From Beaufortia kweichowensis (Eukaryota > Chordata > Actinopteri > Cypriniformes > Gastromyzontidae): a stretch of 64,000 bases of DNA. Where the stretch lies: assembly GCA_019155185.1 (NCBI GenBank), contig CM032801.1:478761-542760 (forward strand), written 5' to 3'. Below the pieces are notes generated by a model. That model did not search any database. It had not been told where the DNA came from and was given only the letters and a program-made list of their open reading frames with translations. Below are positions 39,201 through 44,765 of the stretch, piece after piece. Positions within the stretch are counted from its first letter, which is position 1, and the number at the start of each line of letters is the position of its first letter. Position numbers and translations under genes: made by a program.

Positions 39201-40261
39201 GGCTTCTTCTAATGGTCAGTGAGCTGATGAAACGATCTGTTATCTCTTCAATTTTCATGTTTATTAAACGGTGCAATACAAACCGAAGAGCATCGCACCC
39301 TTTAATGACGCTCGTGCTGTTGTGCTGTCAGCATCATCGGTGTTTGTGTTCGTGTGTGAGACGTGACGTGCCGTAAGGAGCGTATGTGAAGCCGATGCTC
39401 TGCTTGTATATTAACATGTCCTGTGTTCTTCCTCTCGCCCGTCGCTGCTCTTTGCCTCGCTGCACTGTGATAGCCCTAAAAAAGCTGCCCTTCATGAGGA
39501 ACAGATGCAAGGAGAAGGACCAAGCGAAGGCCGTCTACCGCCGCTCAATGTGTAAGAATCTTCTCTCATCAGCTCACAGTAGTGTTGACGTACAGCGTTT
39601 GTTTACTAACATTTCACTTCAGACGACTCTCGAATATTCCAGCTTACTTTAGGGATTAATGCTGTTCACGTGAACCTGCATTCTACATTCAATTCTTCGA
39701 TTTTAGTATTTGTTTGAGGTGTTGTATAAATCATTTGTCCTTCTTCCGAGTTCTCATGGGGTGATAGTCCAGCAGCTGACGTGTTCTCTCTGTCTGCACA
39801 CGTTCTGTCATGCTGCATGTCATGCTGATGCACCAAGGGTTTGAACTGTGCAGCTTTTCACAGCACTACTCCTCTGTATGACCGAGTGAATCTTGTGTGG
39901 TGTGTGTTTTAGCCATGAATGACCTGCTGCAAACGATGGCGCTGTCTGAAGGTCAGTGGTCCAGCAGTACCGATCATCTTGAAGCCTCTGATGAGACGCC
40001 CATTGGCTCTCAGCGTGTAAAGGACTTTGGATCTGTGGATTATTCCAGCACTGCTGACGACTACACCACCTTTAACCTGACTGACATCCACAGGGCAAAG
40101 CGCATCACTGAGAAAGGTATAGAAATCTCCTGTGTAGAGCTGCACAATGAGAGGAAAAATGATAATCACGATTATTTTACTCAAAATTTTAATCACGATT
40201 AATAAGCACGATTATTCTTTGTTAAGAATTTACTTCAGTATTTTTATTGCACTTTACAGCA

Positions 40262-40343
<82 letters not shown>

Positions 40344-43300
40344 CTGTTAATGGCTGAACATTATACACAGAAGAACACAGAAGATAAATACTAAGTAACT
40401 ATATTGAAAAACAAACAATTCATTTTTTTTACTGTGCTATGATACGCCTACAAGTGCAACGAATATCTATTTCCAGTCGGCATTTATACAGCGAGGGCAG
40501 CGCAACTTTTTAATGAAAACAACAGGCAAAACACAGAGTGGAAACAGGCTTAAAAAGAGCTTCAGTGAGCTTCACATTAGCACCTGCTGAATGACAGACA
40601 GTCCACATGAGCTACATCATCAGTTACTGAACACATTCACATCCATATGTGAAGAGTCTGTTGCGTTTAAAGCTCGGCTTAAAAACGTGTGTGAGTCTAT
40701 GCGCAGTCGCACATCACACAGAGCTTGCTATCCACGTTTTTTGAGATTTTCTTGTTGAATTTATTAGTTTTTAGCTGTTGTTTTGGTGGGCTGACATTAT
40801 CGTCCTTTGATAACAGCTACGTGAGCGATGAAGGGAGGGGAAAACAGTTGTTTGGTGCTTGATCTTTACACATAAATATGGCGATGATTTTTATTAATTG
40901 TGGGGCACACATAACGTTATCACGATAAAAATAGGATTAATCGTGCAGCCCTACCTGTGTGTCATTCAGAAAGACTTGTGAAAGTGGTAAGTTCATGATC
41001 ATTCAGTGTATGGCTGTCCAGGATGTGCATGTTCTTTTTAGCTGTTGTTTTAACAGTTATTTTTGTTTCGTTTTCTTTAGAGAAGGCATCGAGTGAGGAC
41101 ATTACAGCATTATCCTCACAGCTTGACTCCAGCATGATAGAAGCTCATGGTGAGACATGATCTTTAACCTGATAACTGTCACAACAGAAATTGAGTATAC
41201 ACATGAAAATGCACTGCATCTCAACTACAATTTAGGTTGTTTTATAAATTACAGTAACAAGAACATTTTTTTATGTTTGTTGTTATGAAAATTTGTCTTA
41301 GGAGTCTTAGACCTTAGAACATAGGTGTTCCTCCTGAGTTTAATTGTTCTGCAGAATTTCCTCCAACATCTGTACTTGTCTTGTCCCTAAACAGATCAGT
41401 GTTTAGCTCAATATTCTTTTTACTATTTATTTTGATAGATTTCAAATGTGGAATATGTAAAAGTCCAACTCGTTCTTCAGTTGGGTTTCATTGTCCAGGT
41501 TTTTGTCATTTTTACACCTGATCTCTGCAGTGCTTTACTAGCCGGTCTAGACCTGAACTTGATAACATGTCATGCAGTGACCGCTAGCCATCGGAGAGAG
41601 AGATGAAGAGATGAAGATATTTTATAAGATGAGTGCTGCTGCGTTCACAATCATTTGTAGTGGGTTGATTGTTGCAGGAAGAGCATTTACATTGATTTAG
41701 CTCAAAGGAAAATACGTATAATTAATCGTCTGTAAATATACATGTTTTGTAGTATCTGATCAGCAGAAGTTATGATAACGATGAACTTATGTGCTTGACT
41801 AGAAAGCTCAGCAGTCGTATCTTCCTCTATGTTATACTTTCCTGGCTATGGGAAAATAACTTTCTAGCATGTAGCAAAATCTAGGTGACTGCAAAACTGT
41901 GTTTATTAAAACTAAAACTATGGTAGCAAACATAACACACGAACATAATGGCCCATAACATAATGTTTACACCTGGTATAAAGATGTGTTTGGATCTAAT
42001 GGACGAAATAAGCACACGCTTTTAAAGTTTGGTTTAACAAATAAACATGGAAAGCACAATTTTATCTTACTATTCCAGATATCTAACACACATCTGTGCA
42101 GTGTTTGCCGCGGTCTCTCGCAACTGTCAAATAACTGTCAAAATAACTGCTGCTCTCAGTAGGTTTATCTGTCATCTCCGTTGGTATTCATAAATAGCGT
42201 GTAGTAAAGAGTGTGCTTATTTTGTCCATTAGATCGAAATATCTGAAAAAAGTGGTCGAAAGTGGACAAAAGAGCAGATTTACCTCTTGTGATCCATTCG
42301 ACCAAAACGCATCTTAATATCAGGTGTAAACGGGGCCGAGGGAAGGAGAGAGAGAGAGAGAGGAGGAGACAAAAAGGAACCAGGGTAGTAGTTACAGGAA
42401 GTTTTAAAACGTTTCTGATGCTCGTATGTGAAACTTTATTCTTCCCCTGTGTCCATGGCATTTCTTTGAAGATCAAGGAGTCTCTCCTGGCTAGCATCAT
42501 AAGATCGTAAACCTGCTGAAGAGACTCTTTAGTGTAGGTGAATACACAATAGGTATGTTTTTAGGCATTGCAATAGTCCAGCCTAGAAAAGAGCTTGAAC
42601 ACAGAGTTGTGCCGTATGCTCGGTAAGATACGGCCTGATATTCCTGATGTTATCTAAATCATCATGATCACAATGTCTTTGTGATGTGTTCAGTGAAGCT
42701 CAGCTGGTTGTCTGCACCTGTGACTGCACCTGCGTATGGTGTTCTGCTTGTTGAGTCTGATTGGATGGTAAGATTGTGCAGTTCTTTTGGATGGGAAGAC
42801 AGCTAGGTCTAGTTGGAGGTGCTATAATGAGATTTGTGCTGATGAGGATTTCCAGTGATGCATGTACAGTGAAATTCGTCGGCTCTATTTCATGTTATCT
42901 TCAGGTGTGATAAACGGCAGTACGGCTCGACCTCACATCGAGAGCGCCGGAGACGCTGAGCTTCTTAACAATCCCGCGAGTTCGCTGGACGGCAAGCGGA
43001 GGACTAAATCTGCCGGCAGCGAGATGCTCTCATTACAACAGTTCCTGCATGAGAGCACAGAGACGGCAGAGGTAACGGCATCTTCTGCCTTATTTTTAGC
43101 TGAACATCTGTAAAACTGCGATAGCACTTCTGATCTGTTTTAGTTGTCTGTTTTAGAATTTGGCTGATTGTGAAAGTTTTTCTTTTCTGGCTCGCAGGAC
43201 GGCCTCACGGCACAATCTCCCCGTCCATCAGGAGGTGCGGCGCAGGGGTCCAGAGAGCGTGGAAAAGGGCGGGGCATCTTGCGCTCAGCCAGCGGGAAAG

Positions 43301-43947
43301 CGGCCAGGTCGAATTGCGTGCAAGCCGGCCAAGCAGGACGCCCGAGTCTGCGGAAGGCCGAGAGCACACGCGTCAAGGGCTCGGCCCCGCCCCGGTCCGG
43401 CCTCTCGTCACAGAGCAGGGCCACCTCAGTGTCCGAAAGGCTGGACGGGTCCTCCGGCCTGCCCCGCGCCAGCAGTGTCATCTCCACCGCCGAGGGCACC
43501 GTGCGGAGGACCAGCATCCACGACCTGCTGTCCAAAGACGTTCGCCAGCCCGTCCTGGTGGACCCGTCGCCATCCGCGACCCAGAGCGTATCTAGTGAGT
43601 ACGGCTCAGTTTCCCGAGCGCCCCTGCCCAAGTCTGCTAGCATGCCCTGCGGCGTAGAGGAGCCCGAGCTGTCCAGTCTGCAAGCTTTTCTAGGCCCTTC
43701 CTTCACTGTAGATTCCATGTTTCTGGATTCCATCTTCTGTGAGCCAGCGGCGACGGGCAGCACTAGAAATCAGGCCATCCTGTCCCTCAATACTTCTCTT
43801 GTCAGTAGCATTAGCGGCCCTCCCCCTAAAGCCCCTCAGAGCACACGCGGAACTCAGAGTTCGGGCCCGCCCGCCGCCGCTGACCCCGATCAGCATTTGG
43901 CCTCTGAAGACGGCCAGTCACTGTGGTACGAGTACGGCTGCGTGTAA
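11829..43947 (+). CDS. ccdc88a: Girdin/GIV (CCDC88A), complete coding region of 31 exons
   Basis: Girdin is an actin-, membrane- and dynamin-associated scaffold that also acts as a non-receptor activator of Galpha-i in migration and Akt signalling. Joined exons give 1885 aa (human Girdin is about 1870). A HOOK/CH-like domain covers residues 1-165 (YYQETLQQLVMMSLPDVLVL, LLLLLLGCAVQCERKEEYID). A near-continuous coiled coil covers about 230-1375. Then come a basic RRGNWITLKMRKLIK segment at 1382-1396, a Ser-rich region with TPSRSESTEGF, and a GBA motif at about 1619-1631. LPRASSVISTAEGT precedes the tail, which ends YEYGCV. The start has a good context (acaagATGg). The match to Girdin through coiled coil and linkers, and the neighbours ppp4r3b and prorsd1, favour CCDC88A. 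The GCV tail is the feature known from Daple/CCDC88C. Teleosts may carry an additional ccdc88a copy, so the a/b suffix is left open. Confidence 0.93.
12007..12104 (+). CDS. ccdc88a: ccdc88a exon 2 (HOOK domain)
   Basis: Residues 22-54, with LVDGVYLTDIMTQ matching the family LVDGxFLNxxMxQI. Acceptor TTGTAG; donor GTGAGT is followed at once by a (CA)n tract. Confidence 0.93.
12105..14360 (+). repeat. ccdc88a intron 2, microsatellite-rich part
   Basis: Several (CA)n/(GT)n runs (about 12110-12132, 12260-12287, 12439-12494, 13023-13088, 13275-13292), a T-run near 12602 and a (TAATA)n run at 14326-14346. The unique-looking remainder shows no exon. Confidence 0.75.
14361..15069 (-). mobile_element. 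hAT element with ZBED-like remnant, perfect 8-bp TSD
   Basis: A 709-bp element with TIRs TAGTGGTGCAACGGATC and GATCCGTTGCACACCTA, flanked by identical GTTCTTTC at 14353-14360 and 15070-15077. The minus strand (about 14880-14640) encodes a BED-type zinc finger remnant (FPVKYNDDERWVVDKTV, then GNTSSMAKHLKRHHP) that has lost one of its cysteines. It is an internally deleted Ac/ZBED-type hAT in ccdc88a intron 2. Confidence 0.88.
15200..15340. mobile_element. Short hAT-type MITE
   Basis: Starts CAGGGGTCCCCAAAGTTGGT and ends GACTGACTTTGGGGAGCCG, with the ggtcctggagggc core common to fish MITEs. Flanking TCTTAGTG and TCTTAAGG look like a degraded 8-bp duplication (6 of 8). Confidence 0.7.
15341..16370 (+). 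other. ccdc88a intron 2, remaining part
   Basis: AT-rich intron between the MITE and exon 3. No repeat or exon is recognised. Confidence 0.5.
16371..16479 (+). CDS. ccdc88a: ccdc88a exon 3 (HOOK domain)
   Basis: Residues 54-90, INPKANVQRVHKNVKNDPTL and then RIHNLSILIQQIKSYYQ. Nearly every position matches the Girdin family pattern. Donor GTCAGT. Confidence 0.95.
16480..17950 (+). other. ccdc88a intron 3, 5' part
   Basis: First 1.5 kb of the 9.35-kb intron. No exon is seen. Around 17440-17480 there is a possible decayed hAT terminus (gtgtaacgatataccataaa). Confidence 0.45.
17951..20046. mobile_element. Fold-back DNA element with about 0.4-kb inverted arms
   Basis: The left arm (17951-18400) and the reverse complement of the right arm (19650-20046) align over about 400 bp. 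They share gtcgttatttcaagatatta-type units, gacatctcgttatttcgtaa, gcccaaagtttgctac, aggacaggccgcggattgga and cccagccaaccgctttattt. The tips carry short tandem ttatttcaagatattatgttg units. The 1.2-kb middle encodes nothing recognisable. A partial third arm copy lies at about 18550-18700. TSDs could not be resolved. Confidence 0.75.
20100..20240 (-). pseudogene. hAT transposase fragment (GTF2IRD2/ZBED-like)
   Basis: The minus strand reads KWKTNLAFLADITAHLNKLN and then LKHVDDL, resembling the conserved W-x2-DLAFLxDITxHLNxLNLxLQG segment of hAT transposases and their domesticated relatives. A stop follows. It is an isolated fragment next to the fold-back element. Confidence 0.6.
20241..21024. other. 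Intron 3 segment with possible degraded element
   Basis: ctatgtgagagaagtggagc at about 20334 is loosely inverted relative to ggagaggcaagaatttcc read on the minus strand near 20900. It may be a decayed TIR pair, but boundaries and TSD are not clear. Confidence 0.3.
21025..21230 (+). repeat. Dispersed repeat, copy A
   Basis: Shares aagacaacagtccaatctac, atatttctacaatcg, taccataacctttgtttctt and caccttttttgagatc with copies at 26275-26420 and 63485-63710. Class unknown. Confidence 0.7.
21895..22602 (-). mobile_element. L2/Rex1-like LINE fragment
   Basis: The minus strand contains FADDTTVVGLISKN (RT motif C) near 22590, a thumb-like PKFLGAYMARNLSWSLK and FYRGSIESILSSCITDWFGN. It then runs to a 3' end with the family tail (agcttcattgtcatttcaac in plus orientation). 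There is an internal deletion after the FADD box and the reading frame is broken. Confidence 0.8.
22597..24081 (+). repeat. 65-bp minisatellite array, about 23 copies
   Basis: Head-to-tail units of about 65 bp with core gctggagttctgatgagggg, agatcatcttcagtgtctgt and agagatgtgatctgtcagtt. Units differ at shared variant positions (ctgctgg/ctgcttg/ctgatgg and agagatgtgat/agtaatgcaat), and blocks of several units recur. The array begins at the end of the LINE fragment and continues past an inserted MITE with about 1.5 units at 24749-24845. Confidence 0.95.
24082..24748. mobile_element. DNA transposon (Harbinger-like?) inserted in the minisatellite
   Basis: A 667-bp insertion with TIRs GGCTGTGTCCGAAACCGCTC and (reverse complement) TGCTGTGTCCGAAACCGCTC, interrupting one 65-bp unit. 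The three bases GTG (24079-24081 and 24749-24751) appear on both sides, giving a 3-bp duplication of the type made by PIF/Harbinger elements. The internal sequence includes the subterminal tagtgcactata palindrome common in fish MITEs. No transposase is seen. Confidence 0.8.
24749..24845 (+). repeat. Distal 1.5 units of the 65-bp minisatellite
   Basis: The interrupted unit resumes (gtgatctggcagttatgctg). It is followed by one full unit and a decayed partial unit, showing that the array predates the inserted transposon. Confidence 0.9.
24846..25829 (+). other. ccdc88a intron 3, 3' part
   Basis: Includes a hAT-like scrap near 25040-25110 (gattatcgttatcg, aaaatatcgagataac). The segment around 25465-25505 (ctaattaacatggagaatat, then accttttatcacgtcgcagc) resembles sequence at 31335-31420. 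No exon is seen. Confidence 0.4.
25830..25899 (+). CDS. ccdc88a: ccdc88a exon 4 (HOOK domain)
   Basis: Residues 91-114, ETLQQLVMMSLPDVLVLGRT then PLS. Donor GTATGT; phase 1 into exon 5. Confidence 0.95.
25900..26616 (+). other. ccdc88a intron 4 with dispersed repeat copy B
   Basis: Contains a partial dispersed repeat at 26275-26420 (ttgcaacgcctcc, caatatttctacaacc-type core, acatatttccgcccaacaat) matching the copies at 21 kb and 63.5 kb. The rest is unremarkable. Confidence 0.6.
26617..26675 (+). CDS. ccdc88a: ccdc88a exon 5 (HOOK domain)
   Basis: Residues 114-133, EHGLEEMSKLLLLLLGCAVQ. Donor GTGACA, phase 0. Confidence 0.94.
26778..26861 (+). CDS. ccdc88a: ccdc88a exon 6 (HOOK domain end)
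   Basis: Residues 134-161, CERKEEYIDRIQTLDLDTQA then AIAAHIQE. The acceptor follows a (GT)n tract. Confidence 0.94.
26939..27079 (+). CDS. ccdc88a: ccdc88a exon 7
   Basis: Residues 162-208, VTHNLENVLDLQ through HLKHLIDQRDQHAE, matching the family VTHNQENVFDLQ ... HLKRLIDERDEHSE linker between the HOOK domain and the coiled coil. Confidence 0.94.
27263..27414 (+). CDS. ccdc88a: ccdc88a exon 8
   Basis: Residues 209-259. The Ser/Met-rich linker SPAMHESPGMSRTESVQHL is followed by SVELADAKAKIRRLRQEL, the start of the coiled coil. GMxRTES-QHLSVELADAKAKIRRLRQELEEK is Girdin-like rather than Daple-like. Confidence 0.94.
27415..28421 (+). other. ccdc88a intron 8
   Basis: One-kilobase intron with no recognisable repeat or exon. 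Confidence 0.5.
28422..28503 (+). CDS. ccdc88a: ccdc88a exon 9
   Basis: Residues 259-286, coiled coil (EEKTEQLLDCRQELDNMETE, SKRLQQE). Donor GTGAGA. Confidence 0.94.
28999..29157 (+). CDS. ccdc88a: ccdc88a exon 10
   Basis: Residues 287-339, coiled coil with LRAYRDELDSLREKAFKVDK and YKEKLHDIEFYRTRVE, both strongly conserved in the family. Confidence 0.95.
29237..29383 (+). CDS. ccdc88a: ccdc88a exon 11
   Basis: Residues 340-388, coiled coil (ELKEDNHVLLETKSMLEDQL, RSDKLHELEKENLQL). Donor GTGAGA. Confidence 0.95.
29472..29619 (+). CDS. ccdc88a: ccdc88a exon 12
   Basis: Residues 389-438, coiled coil including LTLEMAQKQSMDESLHLGWE, near-invariant in Girdin. Confidence 0.95.
29725..29894 (+). 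CDS. ccdc88a: ccdc88a exon 13
   Basis: Residues 438-494, VPQKSLGHEVNELASSQLLR followed by LEKENQMLLKTVEEMK and LEKDNHMLSEK. This is the start of the recurrent LEKEN/LEKDN spacing. Confidence 0.95.
30385..30522 (+). CDS. ccdc88a: ccdc88a exon 14
   Basis: Residues 495-540, coiled coil (LEQLQTRLTADRESLRSAET). The acceptor is preceded by a (GT)n run. Confidence 0.94.
30752..30859 (+). mobile_element. tRNA-derived SINE fragment
   Basis: The head accctgtagctcagtggtca has a tRNA A-box, and the B-box (ggtcaagggtttgtaatg) is degraded. The tail tttggataaaagctgctgcc, then aaatgcataaatgtaaatg, is the widespread fish tail motif. The central part is deleted. Confidence 0.7.
31432..31611. mobile_element. 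Palindromic hAT-type MITE
   Basis: A 180-bp element with TIRs CAGGGCTATTCAAATC / GATTTAAATAGCCCTG and an inner palindrome (gagtttagctccaaccctga / tcagggttggagctaaactc). Flanks TTTTATGG and TTTTAAGG form an 8-bp duplication with one mismatch. Confidence 0.85.
31906..32976 (+). CDS. ccdc88a: ccdc88a exon 15, giant coiled-coil exon
   Basis: A single 1071-nt exon encoding residues 541-897. It is almost pure coiled coil, with the recurrent register LEKENxxLE and LExENxxLxxxLExLKxS (for example VDVLEKENAELEAETRRLKK and LEVLEKENAQLDEENLELRR). It contains no Pro and ends TLVTLRE before donor GTAACG. The exon is disproportionately large in a gene whose other coiled-coil exons are 82-278 nt, as expected if it expanded by internal duplication. 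Confidence 0.96.
33057..33184 (+). CDS. ccdc88a: ccdc88a exon 16
   Basis: Residues 898-940, ELVNEKLRNQQMNNELEKLT, then HELEKIGLNKEGLLA. Coiled coil; donor GTAACT. Confidence 0.94.
33185..34104 (+). repeat. ccdc88a intron 16 with two repeat scraps
   Basis: 33430-33505 carries the fish repeat terminus gttacgtctgtaaccccggt, ccctgatggagggaacgaga and acgacactaggggttcgccc. 33590-33665 carries a gcaccagtgc/ggagcacc repeat fragment typical of decayed hAT elements. Neither is complete. Confidence 0.5.
34105..34243 (+). CDS. ccdc88a: ccdc88a exon 17
   Basis: Residues 940-986, RFKLLESKLESTLKSSLEIK through SSNLNQQLRQELKT. Coiled coil; donor GTAAGA. Confidence 0.95.
34315..34491 (+). CDS. ccdc88a: ccdc88a exon 18
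   Basis: Residues 987-1045, VKKNYEALRQRQEEECMAQS through ELLKVKDRLIEVERN. Only 71 bp of intron separates it from exon 17. Confidence 0.95.
34783..34944 (+). CDS. ccdc88a: ccdc88a exon 19
   Basis: Residues 1046-1099, NATLQAEKQALRTQLKQLEC through NTALQTQNAKLQ, close to human Girdin. Confidence 0.95.
35074..35351 (+). CDS. ccdc88a: ccdc88a exon 20
   Basis: Residues 1100-1192, VENSTLNSQSAALMSQNAQL through LLRDHEKLSALHERQASDYE. Coiled coil; donor GTACAA, phase 2. Confidence 0.95.
35352..35849 (+). other. ccdc88a intron 20
   Basis: No repeat or exon recognised. Confidence 0.5.
35850..35993 (+). CDS. ccdc88a: ccdc88a exon 21
   Basis: Residues 1192-1240, RYNQLLKQKTDLEELERQLK through YHELKEEHDM. 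Donor GTAAGC. Confidence 0.95.
36067..36253 (+). CDS. ccdc88a: ccdc88a exon 22
   Basis: Residues 1240-1302, NSTYRQLLKDNELLQTDHKT through LEADFSKLKEQYQQLDITST, near-identical to Girdin. Confidence 0.96.
36421..36566 (+). CDS. ccdc88a: ccdc88a exon 23
   Basis: Residues 1303-1351, LLSQLKGNLEEENRHLLDQI then QTLMLQNRTLLEQ and ESKDLFHVEQRQY. Virtually invariant in Girdin and Daple. A (TA)n tract follows the donor. Confidence 0.96.
36688..36780 (+). CDS. ccdc88a: ccdc88a exon 24, end of coiled coil
   Basis: Residues 1351-1382, IDKLNELRRQKEKLEEKIMD then QYKFYDPSPPR. The acceptor lies directly after a (CT)n run that serves as the polypyrimidine tract. Confidence 0.96.
36781..38777 (+). other. ccdc88a intron 24
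   Basis: A 2.0-kb AT-rich intron. 37020-37130 (agggctttcacattaaaatt ... aatttcgaatatttg) and 37258-37300 (tagggctgtcgtgatcatta) look like ends of decayed hAT elements without matching partners. No coding similarity. Confidence 0.45.
38778..38980 (+). CDS. ccdc88a: ccdc88a exon 25, basic lipid-binding-type segment and Akt-site region
   Basis: Residues 1382-1450. RRGNWITLKMRKLIKPKSRE is the basic segment that in human Girdin binds phosphoinositides. TPSRSESTEGFL matches the region holding the human Akt site (Ser1416), and SQDSSSVGSGSNSLEDSLSQ follows. Donor GTGAGT, phase 1. Confidence 0.95.
39173..39214 (+). CDS. ccdc88a: ccdc88a exon 26, 42-nt cassette
   Basis: Residues 1450-1464 read RKRAQKSQTQASSN. 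Acceptor GAAG and donor GTCAGT; phase 1 in and out, length divisible by three. It can be skipped without frame change, so it is probably alternative. Confidence 0.75.
39474..39551 (+). CDS. ccdc88a: ccdc88a exon 27, 78-nt cassette
   Basis: Residues 1464-1490, ALKKLPFMRNRCKEKDQAKA then VYRRSM. Phase 1 in and out, 26 codons. I recall a similar ALKKLPF-type segment in some vertebrate CCDC88A isoforms, consistent with a conserved cassette exon. Confidence 0.85.
39913..40116 (+). CDS. ccdc88a: ccdc88a exon 28
   Basis: Residues 1490-1558, SMNDLLQTMALSEGQWSSST then DHLEASDETPIGSQRVKDFG, matching Girdin MNDLVQSMVLAGGQWTGSTEN. Donor GTATAG. Confidence 0.92.
40135..40953. mobile_element. hAT-type element in intron 28 containing a (TA)n tract
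   Basis: Starts TAGAGCTGCACAATGAGAGG and ends GGATTAATCGTGCAGCCCTA, the fish TAGGGCTGCACGATTA-type terminus. The left end is degraded and no exact TSD is found (only CCTGTG is shared). A (TA)n microsatellite of about 80 bp lies at 40262-40340. No transposase. Confidence 0.65.
41081..41149 (+). CDS. ccdc88a: ccdc88a exon 29, 69-nt exon
   Basis: Residues 1558-1581, EKASSEDITALSSQLDSSMI then EAH. Phase 1 in and out, possibly alternative. Supported by the frame through both junctions rather than by strong similarity. Confidence 0.75.
41150..42904 (+). other. ccdc88a intron 29
   Basis: A 1.75-kb intron holding a fold-back MITE (listed separately). No exon recognised. Confidence 0.5.
41965..42331. 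mobile_element. Fold-back MITE
   Basis: The ends GTTTACACCTGGTATAAAGA and (reverse complement) GTTTACACCTGATATTAAGA are inverted copies. Inner segments (tctaatggacgaaataagca / tgcttattttgtccattaga) are also inverted, so the 367-bp element folds nearly end to end. Class unresolved. Confidence 0.75.
42905..43071 (+). CDS. ccdc88a: ccdc88a exon 30, GBA-motif exon
   Basis: Residues 1581-1636. It ends KSAGSEMLSLQQFLHESTET, aligning with the human Girdin Galpha-binding-and-activating motif (SEVVTLQQFLEES). The key Phe is present (codon 43042-43044, residue 1627 here, F1685 in human). Upstream is a Ser/Asn-rich variable linker. Confidence 0.93.
43198..43594 (+). CDS. ccdc88a: ccdc88a exon 31 (short form), internal donor
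   Basis: A strong donor consensus (tctaGTGAGT) at 43595 ends the exon at phase 1 after SATQSVS. Joining to 44614 keeps frame and gives the Girdin-type tail. Total protein would be 1784 aa. Confidence 0.65.
43198..43947 (+). CDS. ccdc88a: ccdc88a exon 31 (long form), PDZ-binding C-terminus
   Basis: Residues 1637-1885, unusually GC-rich (multiple GCC/CGG codons) compared with the rest of the gene. It contains GLPRASSVISTAEGTVRRTS then IHDLLSKD, the conserved Girdin C-terminal block. Beyond an internal donor (43595) the frame stays open for 117 codons to QSLWYEYGCV and TAA. The GCV terminus is the type-specific PDZ ligand through which Daple binds Dishevelled. Confidence 0.85.
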   Translation, partial: DGLTAQSPRPSGGAAQGSRERGKGRGILRSASGKAARSNCVQAGQAGRPSLRKAESTRVKGSAPPRSGLSSQSRATSVSERLDGSSGLPRASSVISTAEGTVRRTSIHDLLSKDVRQPVLVDPSPSATQSVSSEYGSVSRAPLPKSASMPCGVEEPELSSLQAFLGPSFTVDSMFLDSIFCEPAATGSTRNQAILSLNTSLVSSISGPPPKAPQSTRGTQSSGPPAAADPDQHLASEDGQSLWYEYGCV

Positions 43948-44613
43948 CCTCTTCACCCGCATGAACGCTTCAGTCTGAGTGACAACTGCTTGTGACTCGT
44001 CTGGAATCGCTGTGTCGAGTGTCTGACTGTCGAGTGGTTTGCATGAGTGACTGTCATTGGTGTGGTGCGTTTCTGTCATTATTGGTCAGATAACACACTG
44101 AGCTTCATCACTGTAATACCAGCTGAAGTCCTACATCATGGTGTTCACCTGCTTTCTGTCATATGTGAGGAGTGTGTTAACATAGAGAGGTGAAGCTGAT
44201 CTACTTGATATTTATGACAATGGGGCTTGTAGAACGAGTCCCATGATGCTCCTGTGAGCTCCTGCAGGAACTTCAGTGATTTATTATTTCAGTGACACGG
44301 CTGTGTGCTCACGCCGCCTTTCTTTACTCTTACGTTTGTGTGCATCATTCAGAAGATCATGTTTGCATGGCTTTATGCCCGTCACTGTTTATTTCAACTT
44401 ATCCCAAAAGTGTGTCTTGTGTTTATTATTTAATTATACTGTAATTTACATTTTATTTGTTTCACTTGTACACTTCATATGCATGCGCCTCACTGTTTAT
44501 TTACTGTTATTTAACCTTTAATAATCTACGGTATTTATCAACTGATTGTGATGTTTAACGCATCTTGTTTGTGATGTTGGTTAAATGATGATGTGCTCTT
44601 GTATGATCTGCAG

Positions 44614-44663
44614 ATGAGGAAAAGAGCAAAAGTAAAAGCAAAGCTGGAGCTCAGAGCTCATAA
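44614..44663 (+). CDS. ccdc88a: ccdc88a alternative last coding exon, Girdin-type tail
   Basis: After acceptor GATCTGCAG the exon reads (N)EEKSKSKSKAGAQSS and TAA at 44661-44663, in frame with the short form of exon 31. Human Girdin ends NSKSRSREQQSS, so the basic/Ser tail is conserved in style. A good donor (gatgcgGTGAGT) follows the stop at about 44674, suggesting a 3'UTR intron. Confidence 0.7.
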
Positions 44664-44713
44664 TGAAATGATGCGGTGAGTGTCTGTCAGACAGAAGAGA
44701 CAAACACCAATAC

Positions 44714-44716
<3 letters not shown>

Positions 44717-44765
<49 letters not shown>

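Noticed and set aside
43140..43763. 207-codon ORF antisense to ccdc88a exon 31, plus the 165- and 141-codon ORFs in other plus frames
   Set aside because: All overlap the GC-rich coding exon, where stop codons are rare in every frame. The exon frame alone has domain similarity and splice support.
11829..43947. Assignment of the large gene to ccdc88c (Daple) because of the GCV terminus
   Set aside because: HOOK domain, coiled coil and linker sequences (GMSRTESVQHLSVELADAKA, SMNDLLQTMALSEGQW, LPRASSVISTAEGT) match Girdin better. The neighbours are ppp4r3b (3B-type tail) and prorsd1, the CCDC88A neighbourhood. An alternative Girdin-type tail is also present.
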